Source: Candidatus Ribeiella danica
Lineage (GTDB): Bacteria > Chloroflexota > Chloroflexia > Chloroflexales > Roseiflexaceae
NCBI GenBank assembly: GCA_016717335.1
Contig: JADKFS010000008.1
Location: forward strand, 186,001-250,000
Direction: 5' to 3'
DNA length: 64,000 bases
Positions 49,934 to 58,400 of this stretch are shown here, piece after piece. The position numbers and the translations under genes were made by a program. Positions within the stretch are counted from its first letter, which is position 1; every line of letters starts with the position of its first letter. The notes under the pieces are model-generated. The model did no database searches. It was not told the DNA's origin and saw only the letters and a program-made list of their open reading frames with translations.

Positions 49934-50275
49934 TACTGGCCCGCACCCCTACCCTCTCCCGCTGGGGAGGGTAGGGGTGCTGTGGTGCGCCGCTTTACAG
50001 CGCACCACAGCCCCGCCCCTGCCAGGGCGGGGGCAGGGCTTTTGGGGGTAGGTTTCTCCTCCAGCGCACGCTGGTGTACTGCAGGCCCTCACCCCCCTGC
50101 CCCCCTCTCCCAACGGGAGAGGGGAATTAGTGGCTCGGCACGGAGTTGCGGCCGAAACAGCCCCCGCCCCTGGCAGGGGCGGGGGCAGGGGGTGGGGTGC
50201 TTCGGCGCACGGCGACGCCATGCACAAGAAAACCTACCCCCGAGAGGGGCAGAGGGTGGGGTATCGGATAAGCCT
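49934..50275. repeat. Large array of composite hairpins
   Basis: Successive hairpins: CCCTACCCTC/GAGGGTAGGG, a 12-bp stem GCTGTGGTGCGC with a 9-nt loop (49979-50011), CCCCGCCCCTGCC/GGCGGGGG, a CCCTCTCCC/GGGAGAGGG hairpin, and CCCCGCCCCTGGC/GCCAGGGGCGGGG. No coding signal. Confidence 0.8.
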
Positions 50276-50427
50276 ACTGCTTCGCGAGAAAACCCTTCCC
50301 GAAGGGACCAGAACATGATAAACAGAATCAAGATCTATGATAAGCTTACAGCATCCCAGAACGGTGCAGCTGCGCTCAATATATTGTGCAAAATATGTTC
50401 ATGTGCAGTACAATAGAGCAGTGGGCC

Positions 50428-50456
50428 TTGAGTTCTGGGACTATTTGTGATATATT
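50428..50456 (+). promoter_or_regulatory. Promoter of the polyprenyl synthase gene
   Basis: TTGAGT, 17-bp spacer, TATATT with an extended TG two bases before it. It gives a leader of about 50 nt to the ATG at 50514. Confidence 0.6.
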
Positions 50457-50513
50457 TAACAGTGTTATCTGTCACAAGCGGCCCGGCGCTGCCGCCTAGA
50501 AAGGGTACGTCCT

Positions 50514-51545
50514 ATGGCCATCCCAACGCTGCGGGGCGTTGTTGATGCACCCTCGCCTATGCGGCTAGTCCCACCCAACCTGGGCGAGGTATTTCGGCGG
50601 GCGGCGCTGGGCGATGACCTTGTGGCGGTCGAGCGCCTGCTAATGCAGCGCACCGCCTCACGAATCGACCTGCTGACCGGCTCGGGCGCCTACACGATCG
50701 CGGCGGGCGGCAAGCGGCTGCGCGCCGCGCTTGTGCTGCTGGCGGCCCGGCTGGGCGCCTACGACTTCGCGCGCGCCGCGCGGCCGGCCGTCGCACTCGA
50801 GCTGCTGCACGCGGCCTCGCTGGTCCACGACGACCTGGTCGACCATACGCTGCGGCGGCGCGGGCGCGTGACCGTTCACGCCCGCTGGGATCGCCACGTC
50901 GCGCTGATGCTGGGCGACTACTTCTTCGCGCTGTCGGCAGGCGAGCTGGCCGGCGAGCCCGATCAGCGGATCATCACCTTTTACGCCAGCGCGGCGCTGA
51001 CGGTGGTCGAGGGCGAGCTGCGCCCTGTGACGCAGCTCGAGCCGATCGAGGTGGCGCTGGCGCAGTACCGCTACAAGATTGGCGCCAAGACGGCGGCGCT
51101 GTTCGAGGCCGCCTGCAAGACCGGCATCGCGGTGGCGGGCGGCACGCCGGCCCAGATCGAGGCGCTGGGACGCTTCGGCTTCGACCTGGGGATGGCGTTT
51201 CAGATCGTCGACGACGTGCTCGACTTCATTGGCGACGAGGCGCTGCTTGGCAAGCCGGCCGGCAACGATCTGCGCGAGGGCACAATCACGCTCCCGCTGA
51301 TCTATGCGGTCGACCAGAGCGACAGCCCGCTGCTGCGCGAGCTCGCTCGCACGCTGCAGCCCGATCCGGCGCGCGTCCCCGAGCTGGTCGAGGCGGTGGT
51401 CGCCGCCGGCGGCACTGCGCGCGCCATGGAAGAGGCACGCCAGACGATCGCGCGGGCGCTGCGCCACCTGGAGGGTTTTCCGCCGTCGAGCACGACGCGC
51501 TCGCTCGCGGAGATCTGTGACTTTGTGTTGAGTAGGCAAGTCTAG
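50514..51545 (+). CDS. Polyprenyl diphosphate synthase
   Basis: The protein has 343 residues. First Asp-rich motif DDLVD (106-110) and second DDVLD (233-237), the allylic and isopentenyl diphosphate sites, with GGKRLR (65-70). It elongates prenyl diphosphates, probably for the menaquinone side chain given that it stands alone and resembles HepT/IspB. Product length cannot be read. The ribosome-binding site is weak (AAAGGG). Confidence 0.9.
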   Translation: MAIPTLRGVVDAPSPMRLVPPNLGEVFRRAALGDDLVAVERLLMQRTASRIDLLTGSGAYTIAAGGKRLRAALVLLAARLGAYDFARAARPAVALELLHAASLVHDDLVDHTLRRRGRVTVHARWDRHVALMLGDYFFALSAGELAGEPDQRIITFYASAALTVVEGELRPVTQLEPIEVALAQYRYKIGAKTAALFEAACKTGIAVAGGTPAQIEALGRFGFDLGMAFQIVDDVLDFIGDEALLGKPAGNDLREGTITLPLIYAVDQSDSPLLRELARTLQPDPARVPELVEAVVAAGGTARAMEEARQTIARALRHLEGFPPSSTTRSLAEICDFVLSRQV

Positions 51546-51845
51546 TACAGCGATGACCAAAGACGAACGACCAAGGACCAACATCCACCTCGTCTTCCGT
51601 CCAGACCAGCAACGGATATGGCAAAAGCCGTACTCAATCAGGTGGTGCAGGTGAGGTCGGCCGGCGCCAGCGCAACTTTCGGCCAGCTTTGGCGGTACTA
51701 ATAGGTATTCAGCAGAATGGCAGCCAGGCATCCAGCGGCGCTTGTTCTGCGTACCTTGTATCGTAGCCGACGTGCTAAGACAGCAGCCTGAAGCACGTCA
51801 CAGTTGGCAGACTCACTGCCTGAGTCGGTCACGGAGCGGAGAAAG
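51546..51845. other. Spacer before the sigma factor gene
   Basis: Contains GACCAAAGACGAACGACCAA and CTCGTCTTCCGTCC words (51551-51603), a short-word hairpin like the trpC insertion, and otherwise no gene. No convincing promoter is seen for the sigma factor, although several AT-rich boxes exist. Confidence 0.5.
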
Positions 51846-52886
51846 ATGAGTGAGCTAGACGCCATCCCCGACTACATCATCGCTCCCGAGCGCGCCCCCG
51901 GCGCCGAAGACACCGTGCTGCCCTGGGATAGTGACGCCCTCGAGACGCCGCTTGAGGAGGCGGAAGACGACGGCGCGCCGATCGAAGACTCGGTGCAGAG
52001 CTACCTGCGCGAGATCGGCCAGGTCACGCTGCTGACAGCCGCCGACGAGGTGACGCTGGCGCGAGAGATTCTGAGTGGCCAGGCGGCGCGCGAGCGGCTG
52101 CAGCGCCAGGATTATCTGATCTGGAGCGAGCGCTACGTGCTGGAGCGGGCGGTCGCGCAGGGCGACGAGGCCCGCCGCAGGCTGATTCAGGCGAACCTGC
52201 GGCTGGTGGTCAGCATCGCGAAGAAGTACCACGGCGGCCCGCTCTCGTTCATGGACCTGGTTCAGGAGGGCAACATCGGCCTGATGCGCGCGGTCGAGAA
52301 GTTCGACTACACGCGCGGCAACCGATTCTCGACCTACGCCACCTGGTGGATCCGCCAGGCGGTCTCGCGGGCGATCGCCGAGCAGGGCCGGCTGATCCGG
52401 CTGCCGGTGCACCTGAGCGACGCGATCTCGCAGCTCCGGCGGGTCACGCAGCAGCTTGAGCAGGCGCTCGAGCGCGCCCCGACGACCGAGGAGATGGCGG
52501 AGGCGCTGGGGGTCAGCGTGCGCAAAGTCGAGCGCCTGATGCAGGCGGCGACCCAGCCGATCTCGCTCGAGCAGCCGCTTGGCGACGACGGCGAGGGGCA
52601 TATTGGCGACCACCTGGCCGACGACGATTCGGCCACGCCGGTCGAGCTCGCGGCGCAGCGAATGCTCCAGCTGGACCTGAAGCGCGCGCTGATGGAGCTG
52701 CCGGAGCGCGAGCGGGCGATCCTCCAGCTGCGCTACGGCCTGACCGACGGCCGGCGACGGACGCTCGAGGAGGTCGGCGTGACGTTTGGGATCACGCGCG
52801 AGCGCACCCGCCAGATCGAGGCCGAGGCGCTGCGGCACCTCCGCTCGCCGAGCGTCGGCGCGCGGCTGCAGGCCTACCTGGAGTAA
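51846..52886 (+). CDS. sigA: Sigma-70 family RNA polymerase sigma factor (RpoD/SigA type)
   Basis: The protein has 346 residues. Region 1.2 (EDSVQSYLREIGQVTLLT), region 2 with RLVVSIAKKYHGGPLSFMDLVQEGN and RFSTYATWWIRQAVSRAI (-10 recognition), region 3, and region 4 with the -35 HTH EEVGVTFGITRERTRQIEAE. No long region 1.1, which may point to a group 2 paralogue rather than the housekeeping factor. The start is the ATG after GGAGCGGAGAAAG; a TTG 42 nt upstream is less likely. The TGnTATAAT/TTGACA promoters in this window match such a sigma factor. Confidence 0.92.
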   Translation: MSELDAIPDYIIAPERAPGAEDTVLPWDSDALETPLEEAEDDGAPIEDSVQSYLREIGQVTLLTAADEVTLAREILSGQAARERLQRQDYLIWSERYVLERAVAQGDEARRRLIQANLRLVVSIAKKYHGGPLSFMDLVQEGNIGLMRAVEKFDYTRGNRFSTYATWWIRQAVSRAIAEQGRLIRLPVHLSDAISQLRRVTQQLEQALERAPTTEEMAEALGVSVRKVERLMQAATQPISLEQPLGDDGEGHIGDHLADDDSATPVELAAQRMLQLDLKRALMELPERERAILQLRYGLTDGRRRTLEEVGVTFGITRERTRQIEAEALRHLRSPSVGARLQAYLE

Positions 52887-52960
52887 CCTACCTGTACGTC
52901 GTGGCGGCTTCAGCCGCATCGAACGGGCTCACTCCCGCTCGGCGCGCAGTTTGCTATAGT

Positions 52961-52994
52961 AAGGGCGGTCGCGCTGTATGGCGCGACCGCCCTT
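52961..52994. terminator. Perfect 14-bp hairpin after the sigma factor
   Basis: AAGGGCGGTCGCGC pairs exactly with GCGCGACCGCCCTT across a 6-nt loop. A TGCTATAGT extended -10-like box just precedes it (52952-52960). It may terminate sigA or lie in the leader of the next gene. Confidence 0.55.
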
Positions 52995-53002
52995 GATTCA
53001 TG

Positions 53003-53111
53003 TGACAGGACTTACGCAGTCGGCTTTTTCGACCCCCCCGAAATCCCCCCGCTCCCCGGTCGGGAGCGGGGGGAAGCGGGGTGAGGGGGCACCGCCGCCT
53101 AAGCCCTGTCA
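53003..53111. repeat. MITE-like hairpin with TGACAGG ends
   Basis: Terminal inverted repeats TGACAGGACTTA and TAAGCCCTGTCA match at 11 of 12 positions. They enclose CCCCGCTCCCCGG/CCGGGAGCGGGG and a GGGTGAGGGGG tail. The right end is 5 bp before the ribosome-binding site of the next gene. Confidence 0.75.
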
Positions 53112-53127
53112 TTTCAAAGGAGATCGA

Positions 53128-54516
53128 ATGGCAAGCAGCATCCTGATCGAGATGGCGATCATCGTCCTGCTTACGCTTGCGAACGGAGTGTTTGCCGCCG
53201 CCGAGATCGCGATCGTCTCGTCGCGCAAGGGTCGGCTGGAGCAGCAGGCGAAGCTCGGCAATCGCGGCGCCGCTGCGGCCCTCGAGCTTGCGGAGCGCCC
53301 GAGCCACTTTCTCTCGACCGTGCAGGTGGGGATCACGCTGATCAGCACGCTCGCGGCGGTCTTCGGCGGGGCCAGCCTGACCGGCGCAATCGAGGCGCTG
53401 CTCGGCAGCGTGCCGGCCCTGGCGCCCTACGCGCGCAGCGTCGCGCTGGCGATCGTCGTGCTGCTGATCAGCTACATCTCGCTCATTCTGGGCGAGCTGG
53501 TGCCCAAGCGCCTGGCGCTGCAGAGCGCCGAGGGCGTGGCCGCACGGATTGCCCCGCTGATGCGCGGGCTCGCGCGGCTGGCCGACCCGGTCGTGCGCTT
53601 CCTGACGGCGTCGACCGAGCTGGTGCTGCGGCTGCTTGGTCGGCACAACGTCGCCGAGGCGCCGGTCACCGAGGAGGACATCATAGCGCTGGTCCGCGAG
53701 GGCGCGGCCGAGGGGACGGTCGAGGACGCCGAGCAGCAGCTGATCGCCAACGTCTTCTCGTTCACCGACCGGAGCGTGCGCTCGCTGATGACGCCGCGCA
53801 CTGAGGTGGCCGCGCTCGCGATCGACACGCCGTTCGCCGAGGCGCTGCGCCTGGTCGCCGAGGCGGGCTACTCGCGCCTGCCGGTGTACGAGGACTCGCT
53901 CGACCACGTCGTCGGCATTCTGTACGTCAAGGATCTGCTGCCGCTGTGGGGCCGGGCCGAATCGATCGAGCTGCGGTCGCTGATGCGCCAGCCGATCTAT
54001 GTGCTGGAGAGCCAGCGCGCGCTGGCCGCCTTCCAGCAGATCACCCAGCAGCGCGGCGTCATGGCGATCGTCGTCGACGAGTACGGGCAAGTGGCCGGGC
54101 TGATCACGCTGGAAGATATCCTGGAAGAGGTCGTGGGCAATATCTCGGACGAGTACGACGAGGGCGGCGATTCGATCGTCGAGCGCGAGGACGGCAGCTA
54201 CCTGGTCGATGGACTGCTGTCGTTCGCCGACGCGCGGGCGCGGATGGCCCTGCCACAGGCAGCGGATCTGGCACAGGGGCGCGACTACGAGACGGTCGCC
54301 GGGTTCGTGCTGGCGCTGCTCGGCCATATCCCTAGGGTCGGCGAGCAGGCGGAGTGGCAAGGCTATGTGTTCGAGGTGGTGGACATGGATGGCCGGCGGA
54401 TCGACAAGATCCTGGCGCGGCCGCTCGCGAGCGCGCAGGGCGAGCGCGCCGCAGCCGCCGACGCCCTTACGCCCGCGCACCCCAACCCGGCGGACGGGCG
54501 CCGGCCGCCCGAATGA
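53128..54516 (+). CDS. CNNM/CorC-type transporter (hemolysin family)
   Basis: The protein has 462 residues. The N-terminal DUF21 membrane domain has about four transmembrane helices (AEIAIVSSRKGRL, FLSTVQVGITLISTLAAVFGG), a tandem CBS pair (about 200-320: SLMTPRTEVAALAIDTPF, RGVMAIVVDEYGQVAGLITL, EDILEEVVG) follows, then a C-terminal CorC_HlyC domain. Proteins of this type export Mg2+/Na+ or control cation balance. AAAGGAG precedes the ATG; upstream frame extension crosses the MITE-like hairpin and is rejected. Confidence 0.92.
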   Translation: MASSILIEMAIIVLLTLANGVFAAAEIAIVSSRKGRLEQQAKLGNRGAAAALELAERPSHFLSTVQVGITLISTLAAVFGGASLTGAIEALLGSVPALAPYARSVALAIVVLLISYISLILGELVPKRLALQSAEGVAARIAPLMRGLARLADPVVRFLTASTELVLRLLGRHNVAEAPVTEEDIIALVREGAAEGTVEDAEQQLIANVFSFTDRSVRSLMTPRTEVAALAIDTPFAEALRLVAEAGYSRLPVYEDSLDHVVGILYVKDLLPLWGRAESIELRSLMRQPIYVLESQRALAAFQQITQQRGVMAIVVDEYGQVAGLITLEDILEEVVGNISDEYDEGGDSIVEREDGSYLVDGLLSFADARARMALPQAADLAQGRDYETVAGFVLALLGHIPRVGEQAEWQGYVFEVVDMDGRRIDKILARPLASAQGERAAAADALTPAHPNPADGRRPPE

Positions 54517-54540
54517 GCGGGCTCACAGCGAGATTTCCGA

Positions 54541-54572
54541 ATTCGAACATGTCGGATGAATCATGCTCGAAT
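54541..54572. terminator. Hairpin between convergent genes
   Basis: ATTCGAACATG (54541-54551) and CATGCTCGAAT (54562-54572), 10 of 11 paired, between the CNNM gene and the CPBP protease gene, whose stop codon it touches. Confidence 0.5.
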
Positions 54573-55267
54573 CATCGCGCCAGCGATGGCAGGATGAACA
54601 CATCCGCCAGCATCGAGATCATCGTGAGGCCGTGCAGCGTCACGCCGGCCCAGACGCTGCGGGTCTTGAGCACCAGGTAGCCGCCGGCCAGCCCAATCGG
54701 CAGCGCCATGACCGCCATCAGGCCGCGCTCGGCCCACGGCACCGGCGCGACGGCGTAGTGGTTCAGCATGTAGAGCAGCGTCGTGACGGCGACGACCAGG
54801 TGGCGGTTCACGCCGCGGGCGAGCAGCCCGGAGAAGAGCAGCCCGCGCCAGAGCCACTCCTCGGCCAGCACCAGCAGCGGGAACAGGTAGACCATGCGCA
54901 GCCCGACCAGGATGTGCTCCATCGCGGCCATCGGCGCGCCGCCGCCGCGGTAGTAGAAGAAGGTGTTGGTCAGGTCGATCGCGACCAGGATGCCGCCGAT
55001 CGCGCCGCTCCAGGCCAGCGCGCGCCCGAGGTTCTGCCGGCTGATCCCCACCGCGCGCCACGCGCCGTAGCGTCGGCAGTAGTACAGCGCGGCGGCGATC
55101 GCGCCGAGCACGTAGACGACCAGCGCCGGCCACTCGGCCAGCGGCGTGAAGTGGCCCAGCAGCCCCAGCGCCCAGACCAGGGCGATCAGCCCGAACGACA
55201 GCCGCAGGTCGCGCCCCGCGACGATCGGCGTCGCGGCCGCCCGCGCCGGCGACGGTGTCACACGCAT
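54572..55267 (-). CDS. CPBP-family membrane protease (CAAX-type)
   Basis: 231 residues, about six transmembrane helices. Glutamic intramembrane protease motifs are AEEWLWRG (EExxxR), a later LNHY His, and GVTLHGLT. Family members act as prenyl-protein proteases or bacteriocin immunity proteins. GGAGGTG lies before the ATG at 55267. No neighbour hints at a substrate. Confidence 0.82.
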   Translation of the reverse strand: MRVTPSPARAAATPIVAGRDLRLSFGLIALVWALGLLGHFTPLAEWPALVVYVLGAIAAALYYCRRYGAWRAVGISRQNLGRALAWSGAIGGILVAIDLTNTFFYYRGGGAPMAAMEHILVGLRMVYLFPLLVLAEEWLWRGLLFSGLLARGVNRHLVVAVTTLLYMLNHYAVAPVPWAERGLMAVMALPIGLAGGYLVLKTRSVWAGVTLHGLTMISMLADVFILPSLAR

Positions 55268-55380
55268 GGTGCACCTCCACAAGTATGCTCGTTGAGACTC
55301 CTGTGCAGAGTGTACCCGCGCGGCTTGCGCGCCGCCAGAAGAGGAAGTGCAACCGGGGGTAATTGTCTCGTAACTCGGTC

Positions 55381-55476
55381 GCTCGACCCCACCCCCTGGC
55401 CCCGCCCCTGGCAGGGGCAGGGGTTAGATTCTTGGCACCAGGGCGACGGCGCAAAGCGCCGTCGCCCTGGATACCC
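55381..55476. repeat. Composite hairpin
   Basis: CCCCACCCCCTGGCCCCGCC and GGCAGGGGCAGGGG words, then a perfect 15-bp stem (55438-55452 with 55456-55470) with an AAA loop. Between the ends of the macroglobulin gene and the CPBP promoter region. Confidence 0.7.
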
Positions 55477-55496
55477 TCTCTCCTGCTGAGTGCCGG

Positions 55497-58400
55497 CTAC
55501 GGCCCCGTCACGGTGAAGGTGGCGCCGGCGCTGCGGCCGAACACCTCCGGCGCGTACATCTGGTAGGCGGTCGCCGGCAGGGTCTTGAAGGCGCCGGCGA
55601 TCGTCGCGCGGGCCAGGTAGGTGTAGTGGTAGGTGCCCCTGGGCAGGTCGGTCGCGAATAGCGCCACGCGGTCGTCGCGGATCTCCGCGCGCGTGAAGTA
55701 CCACCAGTACGGCGCCTCCGCGTCGGCGCCCTCGAGCTGGGCGTCGCGCGCGGCGGCGCTGGCGGTCTTCAGGCTGGTGTCGATCGGTTCGAGCCCGGCC
55801 GGCAGCATGTCTTCGACCGCCAGGTAGCGCACATCCTCCGGCACCGTCAGCGTCAGCCGCACCTGCACGACATCGCTCAGCTTCGCGCCGGAGACGAGCT
55901 CGCCGGTCGGCGAGAGCGTGTCGGTGCTGACCGCTATGTACTCGCGCCGCACGCCCAGGCCCTGGTCGAGCGCCTGGACCTGGGCGGCGTCCTGGTAGTA
56001 GCGCATCCGCAGCGTGTAGTACAGCCGGCCCTTGCCGGTCTGCCCCGCGGCGGCCTGGCGCTGGATGGTGATCTGGCTCTGGGACGAGCCGCCATTTGCC
56101 TTGAGATCGGCCAGCTTGACTACGACGTCGACCGGGTCGGCCAGGTTGTCACGGCCGACCGTGCCTTCCTTCAGAAGCGTGCCGTCGAGCGTGGCGCGGT
56201 AGCTGTAGTCGGCCTCCAGCTCGCCGCTCTGCGCGATATACTCGGCCAGCGCCATCAGCGTCGCGGCCGACTCCTGTGTGGTGCGCCAGTGGCCGCCGTC
56301 GCGCCGGCCCATCAGGTAGCGCACGGCGTTCGGCACCAGAAAGTTGCCCGGGTCGGCGCGCACGAGCGCCTGCAGCGCAATCGCGGTCGTGCGGTCGTCG
56401 CTGCTCATGTTCCAGTAGTCGACCGTGCGCTCCTCCCAGTGCGCGTCGGCGGCGTGCACGATCGCGGTACTCATCAGCTCGCCGACGAGCGTGCCGACGC
56501 GATCATCCTCGCCGCCAAGGCCCTTCAGCGTCATCAGCAGGTAGGCCCGCGCGTAGAGGTCGAGTTGCTCGCGCCGCTCGAACAGCGCGACGGCGCGGCC
56601 CCGGTCGGGCTGCTCGGCCTCGGTCAGCACGAACAGCGCGTAGCTACGCAGGTTCAGCTGCGACCCGGCGCTGCGGCCAGCCGCGTCCTGCCGGTCGAGC
56701 GCGCCGCGCATGGCGGCGATGCCCTGGTCGAAGCGGCCCTGGTCGACGGCGTAGCCGGCCCGGCGCGCCTCGACCAGGCCCTGGACGACGTAGGCGGTCA
56801 GATACGGGTCGCTGTGGTCGTTATCCCACCAGCCCCAGCCGCCGTCCAAGTGCTGCAGCGCGTACAGCCGCTGCAGCCCGGCCGCCAGGTTGCGGTCGAG
56901 CGACGCTTTCAGGCTGGCTTGCATCGGCGTGTCCGGGAACGCGCCCAGGAGCCGGTAGGTCACCGCGTTCGGCAGGAACCGGCTGACGGTCTGCTCGGTG
57001 CAGAGGTACGGGTAGTGCTCGAGGTAGTCGAGCCCGCCGCCGATGCCGGCCGCCAGTGAAGGCGCCAGCTCCAGGTCGATCTCGCCCGGCGACTGGCTGG
57101 CCGGCGCCGCGATCGTCTCGACGGTCGTGTCGAGTACCTGGCCGCCACTGGCGACCACCTCGGGCGTGATGAAGCGCTGGACCGGCAGGCTCTGCTCCAT
57201 GCTGTCCTGCAGGCCGCCACCTTCGACCGTGAACCGCAGCACTGCCTGGCCCGCCGCCAGCGCCTCGGCCGGCCAGCGCGCGACCGCGGTGCTGTTCGCC
57301 GCAACCTGGACGGTCTGCTTCGCGTCCGCGCCCAGCCTGACGAGCGCGTCGCCGCTCTGCACGAGCTCCAGCGTCACGGTCGCGTCGATCGGCCCGGCGG
57401 TGTTGTTGTGGACGACCGCCTGGATCGTCAGCTTGTCGCCGACGGTCAGGAAGCGCGACAGCGCCGGCCGCACCAGCAGCGGCCTGGTCGCCAGCAGGTC
57501 GCTGGTCGCCTGGCCCACGCGCGTGTCGGCGGTGAGCGCCCGCGCGGTCATGCGCCAGGTCGTCAGATTGTCGGGCAGCGTCAGCGTGACGCTGGCCGTG
57601 CCGTCGTCGCCGGTCACGACCGACGGGTTCCAGTAGGCCGTATCAGGGAAGTTGCGCCGGACCAGCACCTCGGCGCCGAGCCCGCCGCCGCCGCCCTTGT
57701 CGCCCGGCTGCAGCCGCAGCGTCACGCGGTCGACCAGCGCGGTGAGCGACTGCGCGGTGAACACGCCCAGCGGCCGCCGCGAGTAGAACGCCTGCGTGAA
57801 GCTCGGGTTCGGGTCGTCGGCCAGCGAGAGCACGGCCTTGTCGACCAGCGCCAGGCCGACCTCGGCGCGCACGCCCTTGCCGGTGTAGTCGGTCGCCTTG
57901 ACGGTGTAGGTCACCTGGTCGCGCGGGCCGGCCGTCGCGGCGGGGCTTGTCGCGCCCACGACAGCTGCCGTGACCAGGACGCTCAGCTGCTGCTGCTCGG
58001 TCGAGACCGGCAGGCTGACCAGGCCGACCCGCAGATCGGGCACCGGCACGTCGCCGCCGGCCGGCTTGATCAGCACGAGCGAGACGTAGACGTTCGGCGC
58101 GTACTCGGCGGCGATCGGCACCTGCAGCAGCTCGGTGGTGCCCTGGATCGTGAGCAGCCGGTGCTCGATCACGCCGCTGCGCTCGATCGTCATCAGCGCG
58201 CGCATGCCAGGGTAGGGCGCGGCGACCAGGATCTTCGCGGTGTCGCCCGGCTTGTAGGCGCTCTTGTCGGCGATCAGCTCGACCCGGTTGGTGTCGTCGA
58301 CGCCCCAGAAGACGTCGCCGCCGTAGACCCAGGTGTAGGCGCTCGACCTGACGGCGTGGCCGGCGGCGTCGCGCCCCTCGGCGCCAATGCGGTACTCGCC

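Noticed and set aside
52961..52994. Riboswitch or attenuator before the CNNM gene
   Set aside because: Only a simple 14-bp hairpin is present; no conserved aptamer-like sequence recognised.
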